A stretch of DNA of 6,820 bases from Chryseobacterium sp. (lineage in GTDB: Bacteria > Bacteroidota > Bacteroidia > Flavobacteriales > Weeksellaceae), in NCBI GenBank assembly GCA_003852805.1, contig RDDY01000246.1, positions 1 through 6,820 of the forward strand, given 5' to 3'. The translations under genes and the position numbers were made by a program. This document shows positions 1 to 5,784 of the stretch, one piece after another. The notes beneath the pieces are model-generated. The model had not been told where the DNA came from and made no database searches. It saw only the letters and a program-made list of their open reading frames with translations. Numbering within the stretch: position 1 is the first letter of the stretch; every line of letters starts with the position of its first letter.

Positions 1-69
1 GACGGCACGTATCTGTTGAAGGTGGAGACGGCAGACGCCACCCAAGCTCTTAAAATCATCAAGAAATAA
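1..69 (+). CDS. C-terminal end of a T9SS-sorted secreted protein (5' part outside window)
   Basis: Frame 1 is open from the first base to a TAA at 67-69 and encodes 22 residues, DGTYLLKVETADATQALKII followed by KK. The pattern G-x-Y-x-x-K-V, then a short polar stretch and a basic-hydrophobic ending (K-I-I-K-K), is typical of the last strands of the type IX secretion C-terminal sorting domain of Bacteroidota. That domain carries exported proteins through the outer membrane and is removed at the surface. Nothing can be said about the cargo, because its body lies before the window. The call rests on a short stretch, so the phylum-level hint is firmer than the exact domain assignment. Confidence 0.6.
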   Translation, partial: DGTYLLKVETADATQALKIIKK

Positions 70-70
70 A

Positions 71-82
71 ACCGTGCACGGT
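71..82. repeat. 12-bp perfect palindrome upstream of the alcohol dehydrogenase gene
   Basis: ACCGTGCACGGT equals its own reverse complement. It starts two bases after the stop codon of the secreted-protein gene and lies directly before the AT-rich TATAATTTG element of the next gene. The position fits an operator for a dimeric regulator. The arms are too short and no T-run follows, so it is not a convincing terminator. Function is inferred from position only. Confidence 0.4.
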
Positions 83-83
83 A

Positions 84-92
84 TATAATTTG
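84..92 (+). promoter_or_regulatory. candidate promoter element for the alcohol dehydrogenase gene
   Basis: TATAATTTG resembles the Bacteroidota -7 element (TAnnTTTG) with one extra base between TA and TTTG. It also contains a plain TATAAT. It lies 28 bases before the start codon at 121, which would leave a short leader. No clear TTG-type -33 element is visible at the usual distance, so the call is tentative. Confidence 0.35.
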
Positions 93-120
93 TGAAATCA
101 AGATCGAAAAAGAATAGATT

Positions 121-1290
121 ATGCTGAATTTTGAATATAAGAATCCGACCAAAATTATTTTCGGGAAAGGTCAAATCGCCAAGCTGGCGCAAGAAGTCCC
201 CGCCGATGCCCGAGTATTGATGATCTACGGCGGAGGCTCCATCAAAAACAACGGCGTCTACGATCAGGTAAAAAATGCATTGGCGAGCCATAAAATCTAC
301 GAACTCGGCGGCGTGCCGGCCAATCCAGAATACGATGTTCTGAAACGAGCGTTGGATTTTATCGTCGAAAAAGATATCGATTTCCTCTTGGCTGTCGGGG
401 GCGGTTCGGTTATCGACGGCACCAAATTTCTGTCGGCCGCAGCAGGGTACGACGGCGATCCGTGGGACATTTTAAAGAAACGAGTCAGAACCGAAGAAGG
501 TGAAGGAATGCCTTTCGGCACTGTTTTGACATTGCCCGCGACAGGCTCTGAGATGAACTCCGGTTATGTAATATCCCGCAAAGAAACAGGCGAGAAACTC
601 TCATCAGGCGGCCCCGGACTGTTTCCGCGCTTTTCCATTTTGGATCCGGAGGTTGTACGCAGCATTCCGCCACGGCAAATTGCCAATGGAATTGCAGACG
701 CCTATATGCATGTGTTGGAACAGTATCTTACTTATCCCACGGGCGCAGATCTGCAAGATCGATTTGCTGAAAGCATTCTGTTGAGCTTGCAACAGACTGC
801 ACCGAAAGTCATGGCAGACGAAACGGATTTTGATTACGACGCTGCGGCCAATTTCATGTGGTGTGCCACCATGGCCTTGAACGGACTGATAGCCAAAGGA
901 GTACCGACGGACTGGGCCACGCACTCTATGGGGCACGAACTTACGGCGCTTTTCGGAATCGATCATGCGCGCACGCTGGCCATTGTTGCGCCAAGCCATT
1001 ACCGTTATAATTTTGAAACCAAAAAAGCAAAGCTTGCGCAGTACGCCGAGCGCGTTTGGAGCATACACGACGGCAGCATCGACGAAAAGGCAGAAACTGC
1101 AATCTCGAAGATGGAAGAATTTTTCCGGTCGCTCGGGATACAAACCAAGCTGTCCGAGTACACCGAAGATTTTGCCGGCACCGGCGAAAAGGTGGAGGCT
1201 GCCTTCAGCTCGCGCGGCTGGGACGGCCTTGGCGAGCATCGGAAGCTGACGCCGGCAGAAGCGCGAATCATCATTGAGATGAGTTATTAG
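121..1290 (+). CDS. YqhD-type iron-containing alcohol dehydrogenase / NADPH-dependent aldehyde reductase
   Basis: The 389-residue protein is full length for the YqhD/BdhA branch of the group III metal-dependent alcohol dehydrogenases, cytosolic enzymes that reduce aldehydes with NADPH. The N-terminal nucleotide-binding domain carries YGGGS at 36-40, which in YqhD contacts the NADPH phosphate, and GGGSVIDG at 93-100. In the C-terminal helical domain the metal ligands are visible: D193 and H197 in IADAYMH, H268 in DWATH, and H282 in GIDHA. H268 and H282 are 14 residues apart, as in E. coli YqhD. No signal peptide is seen. The ATG at 121 fits the family N-terminus (MLNFEYKNPTKIIFGKG). The natural substrate cannot be read from the sequence; in this family it is often a broad range of short or reactive aldehydes. 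The gene appears to be transcribed alone or with the lipoprotein gene 63 bases downstream. Confidence 0.9.
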   Translation: MLNFEYKNPTKIIFGKGQIAKLAQEVPADARVLMIYGGGSIKNNGVYDQVKNALASHKIYELGGVPANPEYDVLKRALDFIVEKDIDFLLAVGGGSVIDGTKFLSAAAGYDGDPWDILKKRVRTEEGEGMPFGTVLTLPATGSEMNSGYVISRKETGEKLSSGGPGLFPRFSILDPEVVRSIPPRQIANGIADAYMHVLEQYLTYPTGADLQDRFAESILLSLQQTAPKVMADETDFDYDAAANFMWCATMALNGLIAKGVPTDWATHSMGHELTALFGIDHARTLAIVAPSHYRYNFETKKAKLAQYAERVWSIHDGSIDEKAETAISKMEEFFRSLGIQTKLSEYTEDFAGTGEKVEAAFSSRGWDGLGEHRKLTPAEARIIIEMSY

Positions 1291-1353
1291 AAGCTGATAA
1301 AAAAGTGGTTCAGATGTTGATGAGAATTATTTAATCCATTAAAAGTCAGCGTT

Positions 1354-1800
1354 ATGAAAAATATCTTGTTTTTGAGCGGTATGGCTCTGCTGAGCGTGGT
1401 TTCTTGCCGTAATGAAGACAATGAACCGCAAAACCTTTTGTTAGGCACATGGTACTACACTAAGACAGTCACCTATTCCGGCACAACGAATACGGTGTTG
1501 AACACCACTGCCGCCGACAACTGCAACGGTAAAAACAACTGGACGTTTGCTGCCGATGGCAGATTGACCGCACGCCTGTACAATGCTACGAGCAGCGGAT
1601 GTACCGAAGATGCGCAAAGTGGCACCTATGTATACGATCGTTCGGCAAATACCATTACCTTTAATCTGAACAATAATACGGCCATTCTGCCCGTCAGAAA
1701 TCTCAGTACGCGCGAAATGCAATTACAACTTACACCGGGTGATGATATCAATGGCGACGGTGTCGCGGATCCCCAGATAGCATTTCTCGTTAAACGCTAA
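1354..1800 (+). CDS. small lipoprotein with lipocalin-like domain
   Basis: The 148-residue protein begins with a lipoprotein signal: a short basic start, a hydrophobic core and the lipobox VVSC with the lipidated Cys at position 18. Acidic residues follow (RNEDNE, 19-24), which resembles the Bacteroidota signal for surface display, although that is inference. The mature part opens with LLGTWYYTKT (29-38) and alternates short strands ending in a lipid-binding-barrel-like pattern, as in the lipocalin-like proteins common in this phylum. Cys57 and Cys83 are the only other cysteines and could form a disulfide. Near the C-terminus D131-x-N133-x-D135-G136-x-x-D139 matches an EF-hand-like calcium loop (DINGDGVAD). 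No enzymatic function is recognisable. The ATG at 1354 is chosen because the lipobox follows at the right distance. Confidence 0.75.
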   Translation: MKNILFLSGMALLSVVSCRNEDNEPQNLLLGTWYYTKTVTYSGTTNTVLNTTAADNCNGKNNWTFAADGRLTARLYNATSSGCTEDAQSGTYVYDRSANTITFNLNNNTAILPVRNLSTREMQLQLTPGDDINGDGVADPQIAFLVKR

Positions 1801-1814
1801 AATCTACTGTAGTT

Positions 1815-1846
1815 AAACTGCGCGACGGCTTTTGCGCAGTTTTTTT
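1815..1846. terminator. intrinsic terminator between convergent genes
   Basis: AAACTGCGC (1815-1823) pairs perfectly with GCGCAGTTT (1834-1842) around a 10-base loop, and on the plus strand a T-run continues to 1846. It terminates the lipoprotein transcript. The stop codon of the convergent helicase gene (1845-1847) lies in the T-run. On the minus strand the same stem is followed by only three Ts, so it would be a weaker terminator for the helicase. Confidence 0.85.
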
Positions 1847-3188
1847 ATTTTCCTCGGCGCTTGCTTTTCTGCTTCTGCTGCGCGCGGTTGGCTCCGGGCT
1901 TTGTTATGAATTGTTTCCGCTTGGATGGGCCGCCAAGGTTTACTTTTTTATTCTTGGCCTTCTTCTCATGAAATGCGCCGCCTTCTTCTATTTTCAGAGG
2001 TGCCGGGTTCTTCATTTTGACGACTTCTTTCTCCGCTTCTATCTTTACAGGATTAAAACTGACATCCTCAGGCCGTGGTTGCAACGGAACTTCGCGGTCC
2101 ATCAACGCTTGGATTTCCAACAGCGGCTCTTCTTCTTTTTCGGTCACGAAGGAAACAGCGATTCCGGGTTTGTCCGCGCGGCCCGTACGCCCGATGCGGT
2201 GAATATATTGCTCGGGAACTTCGGGGATTTCAAAATTGACGACATGAGTGATGTCCGAGATGTCCAAGCCGCGAGCCATGATGTCGGTGGTGATCAGTCC
2301 GCGAACCTCGCCGTCCTCAAATTTGCGCATGGCGCGCAATCGGTAGTTTTGCGACTTGTTGGAATGGATGACATCAAACTGCTCCGGCAATAATTCGTCC
2401 AACTTTTGGAACAGATAATCCGCGTGTTTTTTATTGTTGGCGAAAATGAGAATCTTGGAAAAAGTAGCATCCTTTTCCAGCAACCATTTCAGAAGATTGA
2501 TCTTGGTATTGAAGTTCTCGACAGCGTATCCCGATTGCTCGATCTTCTCCAGCGGCGTCCCCGATTTGGCCAAGGTAACTTCCACCGGACCGTTAAAATA
2601 CTCGTTCAGCATTTCGTCTACGGCTTCGGTCATGGTCGCCGAGAATAAAATATTTTGGCGTTTGTCGCGCATCACTTCAAACAGATGGGTCAACTGCGCG
2701 CGAAAGCCCAGATTCAGCATCTCGTCAAATTCGTCAATGATGAGTTGCTTTACTTCCTTCAGGCTGATGGCATTGTCGATGGCAAGGTCCAAGGTTCGAC
2801 CGGGCGTACCCACAAGAATATCACAACCGTCGTTAAACAGCAATTTCTGCGTGTTGATATTCACTCCACCGAAAATGCCGATGACGCGCGCCGTCATATC
2901 GATGGTCAGGTCTTTCAGAATTTCCGTCACCTGCACCACCAGTTCGCGCGTCGGAACCAATATGAGCACAGTAGGATTTCCGCTCTTGGAATATTTCCAT
3001 GTCTTAAGCATTGGCAACAGATAGGCCAGCGTTTTTCCGGTTCCCGTCTGCGCGATGCCCATGACATCTCGACCCGAGAGAATCGGCTTGAAACTCTTCA
3101 GTTGGATGGGCGTCGGTTGTTTTATTGCCAATCGGTCAAGAGCTGTGGAAAGTCTTGCCGGCAAATCAAAATCGGTGAAGTCTGTCAT
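1845..3188 (-). CDS. DEAD-box ATP-dependent RNA helicase
   Basis: The 447-residue protein unwinds RNA using ATP; family members act in ribosome assembly and mRNA turnover. All core motifs are present: Q motif (PTPIQ, 25-29), motif I AQTGTGKT (46-53), Ia PTREL (79-83), Ib TPGR (128-131), motif II DEFD (152-155), III SAT (183-185), IV around ILIFANN (246-252), V TTDIMARGLDI (300-310) and VI HRIGRTGR (330-337). Motif II is DEFD rather than DEAD; the catalytic D and E are kept. The last ~60 residues form a lysine/arginine-rich tail, typical of non-specific RNA anchoring. The frame stays open upstream to 3314, but MTDFTDF at 3188 is the right start: the extra 42 residues lack family similarity and would overlap the upstream gene. 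A TATCTTTG element directly precedes this start. Confidence 0.9.
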   Translation of the reverse strand: MTDFTDFDLPARLSTALDRLAIKQPTPIQLKSFKPILSGRDVMGIAQTGTGKTLAYLLPMLKTWKYSKSGNPTVLILVPTRELVVQVTEILKDLTIDMTARVIGIFGGVNINTQKLLFNDGCDILVGTPGRTLDLAIDNAISLKEVKQLIIDEFDEMLNLGFRAQLTHLFEVMRDKRQNILFSATMTEAVDEMLNEYFNGPVEVTLAKSGTPLEKIEQSGYAVENFNTKINLLKWLLEKDATFSKILIFANNKKHADYLFQKLDELLPEQFDVIHSNKSQNYRLRAMRKFEDGEVRGLITTDIMARGLDISDITHVVNFEIPEVPEQYIHRIGRTGRADKPGIAVSFVTEKEEEPLLEIQALMDREVPLQPRPEDVSFNPVKIEAEKEVVKMKNPAPLKIEEGGAFHEKKAKNKKVNLGGPSKRKQFITKPGANRAQQKQKSKRRGK

Positions 3189-3194
3189 AAGTTG

Positions 3195-3202
3195 CAAAGA
3201 TA
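3195..3202 (-). promoter_or_regulatory. candidate Bacteroidota -7 promoter element for the helicase gene
   Basis: On the minus strand this reads TATCTTTG, an exact match to TAnnTTTG. Its end is six bases before the helicase ATG (3188), so a transcript from here would have almost no leader. It lies in the 34-base gap after the Dph6-like gene and would let the helicase be transcribed independently of the broken upstream gene. No clear -33 TTG is seen. Confidence 0.45.
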
Positions 3203-3222
3203 GCTTTTTGGCGAACGCATTT

Positions 3223-3923
3223 TTATTCCGCGAAAACCGCCTGCCAATATTCGTATGTCTTGGTAGAACCGTCGGACAAATTGATATCGTACGAGATTTT
3301 TTTGATCTCGGCAATATCGAACTTTACCTCGCAAAGAAGCGGACCGCCGGCGTAAGCAAAAGTATGGTACTCTCCTTTTTCGCCCAGCGGATCTGTGCCC
3401 TCGGGCAAATCTTCCACCGTTCCGGCATCCAAAGTCCTGCCGACAAAACTACGGTCGAGAATATCTGCTTGTGTAACCACGATTTTTGCCCGAATGCCGG
3501 ATTCCAAGAAATCGCTCAAGACTTGTTGTTCACTCAAATCCCACAACGGCTCAACCACTTCGATGCCGTAAGGACGCAGTTTTTCTTCGCGGTAACTGCG
3601 CACATCCGAGAGGTAAATGTCGCCAAAAATAAAATGGTTTACGCCTTTTTCTTTAAAGTGAGAAATGGCCGTTTCCATACTTTCATCATTAACTGCGCAA
3701 GTTGCCGTCTACTTACGGTGTACAGCGGAATCCCGATGCTGTCCGCCTGATGCTGCAACAACCTGAGCGGAATATTGTGCAACGACGAGGTCAACTTCTG
3801 TGCATCTACAGTGGTTAGCAGCGCGACTATTACATATTTGCCGGCTTGCAACACTTTATGCAGAGCCAGCGCGGAATCTTTACCGCCACTCCAGTTGAAG
3901 ACGGCCTTTGGTTTGCGAAACAT
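3223..3923 (-). pseudogene. Dph6-type (diphthine-ammonia ligase family) PP-loop ATPase, frameshifted
   Basis: Two overlapping minus-strand frames together make one protein of the MJ0570/Dph6 family of adenylating PP-loop ATPases. The first frame (3923 down to about 3711) starts MFRKPKAVFNWSGGKDSALA, with the PP-loop SGGKDS at residues 12-17. It then loses similarity after IPLYTVS and stops at 3639. The second frame carries on the family sequence from about 3708 (VNDESMETAISHF, then FIFGDIYLSDVRSYRE) through VTQAD to the signature GEKGEYHTF and ends at 3223. One missing base at about 3708-3716 explains the break. Restoring it gives 702 bases and 233 residues, the usual size. The bacterial role is unknown, since bacteria lack diphthamide. 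Sequencing error or real decay are both possible. A 16-codon frame ends directly before the ATG. Confidence 0.85.
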
Positions 3924-3973
3924 TTAATTAGTGAGTAAGGGCTTGCGAGAATCTGACCGGATGAAAGTGACCA

Positions 3974-4204
3974 TTACTTTGTCCGATTTTTAGCCGGCAG
4001 TGTTTCGGTGGATGTAAAATGTCCGGCTTCGAAATCTTTTTCAGATTGGTCAATGCGCTTGTTGATTTATTCGCGAGTTATAAATTTTTCGCCCGCGTCG
4101 CTCTGAGCAGTTTCAAGCAACCTCGTAAGTCGATCAATTAACGCTACGTTATCAAACTGTAAAAATCTCTCTACAAACTTTATTTCTCATATTGTGAGAT
4201 TCAT
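3974..4204 (-). pseudogene. decayed toxin-antitoxin antitoxin-like gene with two in-frame stops
   Basis: One continuous minus-strand frame of 77 codons runs from ATG (4204) to TAA (3974-3976), interrupted only by TGA at codon 6 (4187-4189) and TAA at codon 46 (4067-4069). Read through, it begins MNLTI, then EIKFVERFLQFDN (7-19), DRLTRLLE (24-31), EKFITRE (39-45) and INKRIDQSEKDFEAGHFTS (47-65). This N-terminal amphipathic helix, spacer and T-x-E-E-x-x-x-x-I-D-x-S/A-x-x-D-x-x-x-G-x-x-x-S/T pattern is that of the small RelB-like antitoxins usually paired with RelE/ParE toxins in Bacteroidota. Each stop is one substitution from a fitting codon (CGA to TGA, GAA to TAA). No frameshift is needed through codon 69, but the last residues fit the family less well. 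A TAAATTTG promoter-like element lies just upstream. No toxin follows: the next gene is the Dph6-like one. Family assignment is from pattern memory only. Confidence 0.6.
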
Positions 4205-4223
4205 TTACTTATTCCTTAGTATT

Positions 4224-4231
4224 CAAATTTA
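4224..4231 (-). promoter_or_regulatory. candidate -7 promoter element of the antitoxin relic
   Basis: On the minus strand this reads TAAATTTG, an exact TAnnTTTG match 19 bases before the relic's ATG (4204), with an AAGGA stretch between. This is the expected arrangement for a once-expressed gene. A TTG at the usual -33 distance is not clear. Confidence 0.4.
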
Positions 4232-4270
4232 CACAATTTCATTGTCAGAACGTCGTCGCAAAACGAGCAA

Positions 4271-5167
4271 TCATTGAGCGGATTTTATCCTGCGCCGTTT
4301 GAAATGTCGAATGACCTCATTGTTACCTGATCTTTGCGCCAAGGTAAAAGCAGAATCTCCGTGCATTAGGAAATTGTACTTCTCGCCTTTTTGTCCTTTC
4401 GATTCTTTGAGAATCAGCATGTTGTTTTTGCGATCTTGCTCGTAGAAGTACTCTTTCCGATGTTTGGAGCTGTCTTGGGCGATCTGCGTGAAATGACCGT
4501 ACGCACCGAAGTAGCATTTGTAATCTTGTGCAGGCTGCACAACTCCATTGATGGTTTCTTTGTCCAATATCGATTCGTTCGGCATCGCTCCGATAAAATC
4601 TCCGGTCAACGCACTTCGTTGATTGCGATAATCCAGCAGCATTGGGACGCTCATGAAGTAGACGAGGACGAGAAATGCGGCATTGCCGAGCCACTCCCAC
4701 TTCTTGGCGGTCTGTGTTCTGGCAGGAATCAACAGTCGCCAAATCTGCAACAGTCTTCTCCGATTAAAAATCAGCAGTATGGTATTAAGCGCAAGAAAAA
4801 TCGCTCCGAGCCATTGGGTTTCAATCCAAAGGTCCAATGCGAAATTTATCAAAAAGACATTCAGCGTCATCGGCAAAAGAAGGACGGCACCTAAAAATGA
4901 AGTTCGCCTGAAAAGCAGCATCAGCGACGGAATGAGTTCCAAAAAGCCCAGCAGTATCTGGAACCAGCCGGAATATCCGAGAAACGCCCATGCAAGGCTT
5001 TTGCCGTCTATTCGTTCCAACGGCAGAGTCCAACTGTCAAACGGCAGGACGACAAACTGCGTCCGAAAGATTTTTGTGATACCGTAAGGAATCATCCCGA
5101 AAGCCAACAAATAGCGCACTATGCCGTAGTAGAACGCAGATTTTTTAAAAAAAGAAAGAACTTTCAT
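4271..5167 (-). CDS. DoxX-like inner-membrane protein with C-terminal beta-rich domain
   Basis: This 298-residue protein has about five hydrophobic segments, near residues 14-33, 59-86, 91-112, 117-135 and 158-176. The N-terminal part (VRYLLAFGMIPYGITKIF, then a polar loop and GYSGWFQILLGFLELIPSLMLLFRR) resembles the DoxX-like membrane family of Bacteroidota, whose function is poorly known. After the last segment, residues ~180-298 are soluble. They look like a run of beta-strands: GDFIGAMPN, YKCYFGAYGHFT, KEYFYEQDRKNNMLILKES, KYNFLMHGDSAFTLAQ, and finally NNEVIRHFKRRR. That pattern recalls the lipocalin-like domains attached to membrane proteins in this phylum; the domain call is inference. 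The ATG at 5167 is followed by a basic N-terminus, and a TATGTTTG element lies 44 bases upstream. The gene stands alone between two decayed toxin-antitoxin loci and is itself intact. Confidence 0.65.
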   Translation of the reverse strand: MKVLSFFKKSAFYYGIVRYLLAFGMIPYGITKIFRTQFVVLPFDSWTLPLERIDGKSLAWAFLGYSGWFQILLGFLELIPSLMLLFRRTSFLGAVLLLPMTLNVFLINFALDLWIETQWLGAIFLALNTILLIFNRRRLLQIWRLLIPARTQTAKKWEWLGNAAFLVLVYFMSVPMLLDYRNQRSALTGDFIGAMPNESILDKETINGVVQPAQDYKCYFGAYGHFTQIAQDSSKHRKEYFYEQDRKNNMLILKESKGQKGEKYNFLMHGDSAFTLAQRSGNNEVIRHFKRRRIKSAQ

Positions 5168-5211
5168 GGCGCAGAGTTTTATAGTAAGGGGCCAACAGGC
5201 AGTAATTTAGA

Positions 5212-5219
5212 CAAACATA
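5212..5219 (-). promoter_or_regulatory. candidate -7 promoter element for the DoxX-like gene
   Basis: On the minus strand this reads TATGTTTG, an exact match to TAnnTTTG, leaving a leader of about 40 bases before the ATG at 5167. The nearest upstream TTTTG is about 29 bases away, longer than the usual -33 spacing, so only the -7 half is supported. Confidence 0.5.
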
Positions 5220-5297
5220 AATATACGGAAGTTATATTGAGGTTTAAACAAAACAGCGCGCTTTTCTGCACCTGCTTCGTAACATTAGAAGCGTGCC

Positions 5298-5311
5298 GTT
5301 ACTTTTGTAAC
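5298..5311. repeat. inverted repeat in the region upstream of the DoxX-like gene
   Basis: GTTAC-TTTT-GTAAC forms a perfect 5-bp-arm inverted repeat, and another GTAAC half-site lies at 5279-5283. It sits between the end of the MazF relic and the DoxX-like promoter. It could be an operator or a chance hairpin. The rest of 5168-5328 shows nothing further. Confidence 0.3.
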
Positions 5312-5328
5312 AATCCGCTTATTATTTA

Positions 5329-5661
5329 CTAAAAACTTCGGTCCGCATCAATCGCATAGTTTCCGCGAATCATCAGTTTCAGCAGTGCAAGCTCCTTCCT
5401 GTTAAGATACTCGGACTTTTGCTAATTCGTGAACGATCAATCGTAGGAATCTGACCCACCGGCTCGGAACTTTTTCTGTCATAGTGCAGAATGTCCGGTC
5501 TGGTGGGACACAGCTTTTTGCCACCGGTTATCGGCGCGATTGCGATCGCTTCGGGATATCGGTTTTTTTATCAGGAGATAAAACAACACAAGGACGAGTT
5601 TTCTTCATTTCGATGCCGATCTTCGAATCCAAAATTACGAAAACGATGTGTATTGTTTTAT
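5329..5661 (-). pseudogene. decayed MazF/PemK-type mRNA interferase toxin
   Basis: Minus-strand frames joined across three lesions rebuild a MazF of about 110 residues, the normal size. MazF toxins are ribosome-independent endoribonucleases neutralised by MazE. The order is: KQY; then DIVFVILDSKIG and EMKKTRPCVVLSPD, the conserved N-terminal strand and K-x-R-P-x-V-x-x-S-P block; KNRYPEAIAIAPITGGKK; CPTRPDI; GQIPTIDRSRISK; ELALLKLMIRGNYAID. Apparent single-base losses lie at 5650/5649 (a GAC codon now AC), in the A7 run 5563-5569 and in the A4 run 5417-5420. The segment GQI-PTIDRSR lacks the usual ALDQIR-like residues, suggesting a short in-frame deletion. The first codons overlap the MazE stop, as in coupled mazEF operons. 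The frame ends with TAG at 5329-5331. Not functional as written. Confidence 0.75.
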
Positions 5662-5747
5662 CGGCGCCACTTCTTAAACTCTTCGTCGACGAGGACATCA
5701 CCGATATGAAGTGCACCGTCCTCGGATATGCAAGTACGAATAAAAAG
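5658..5747 (-). pseudogene. C-terminal remnant of a MazE-type antitoxin
   Basis: A minus-strand frame ending in TAA (5658-5660) directly ahead of the MazF relic encodes LFIRTCISEDGALHIGDVLV and then DEEFKKWRR. The arrangement F-x-R/K-x-x-x-S-x-D-x-x-L-x-I-x-D-V-x-x-D-E-x-F-x-x-W is that of the acidic C-terminal tail of Bacteroidota MazE (typically ...LLIxDVFEDExFEEW), the part that wraps the toxin. The DNA-binding N-terminal half is absent: upstream lies the guaA terminator, then guaA itself. The remnant is therefore a 5'-truncated gene. The match is short, but its position just before a MazF frame makes it credible. Confidence 0.55.
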
Positions 5748-5767
5748 CGCACCGTTTCCGATGCGCT
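5739..5767 (-). terminator. intrinsic terminator of guaA
   Basis: On the minus strand AGCGCATCG-GAAA-CGGTGCGCT forms a 9-bp stem (with one G-U pair) closed by a GAAA tetraloop, followed by TTTTATT. It begins 17 bases after the guaA stop codon. Its distal edge overlaps the start of the MazE remnant. Confidence 0.85.
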
Positions 5768-5784
5768 CTTCTGCTTGATTACTT

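Noticed and set aside
604..1239. Long minus-strand open frame inside the alcohol dehydrogenase gene
   Set aside because: It is the antisense shadow of a clearly conserved protein, with no recognisable motif or start context.
3189..3314. Upstream extension of the helicase frame by 42 residues
   Set aside because: It has no helicase similarity, overlaps the end of the Dph6-like gene, and the Q-motif region with the expected N-terminus begins at the ATG at 3188.
3055..3750. 231-codon plus-strand open frame across the helicase start and the Dph6-like gene
   Set aside because: It runs antisense to two genes with recognisable motifs and has no domain pattern of its own.
3924..3974. 16-codon minus-strand frame (MVTFIRSDSRKPLLTN) overlapping the antitoxin relic stop as TAATG and ending just before the Dph6-like ATG
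   Set aside because: The coupling is suggestive of a toxin start, but the peptide shows no RelE/ParE features and is too short to support a gene or a relic.
5298..5311. GTTAC-TTTT-GTAAC as a transcription terminator
   Set aside because: The stem is only five pairs and AT-rich, with no T-run after it on either strand.
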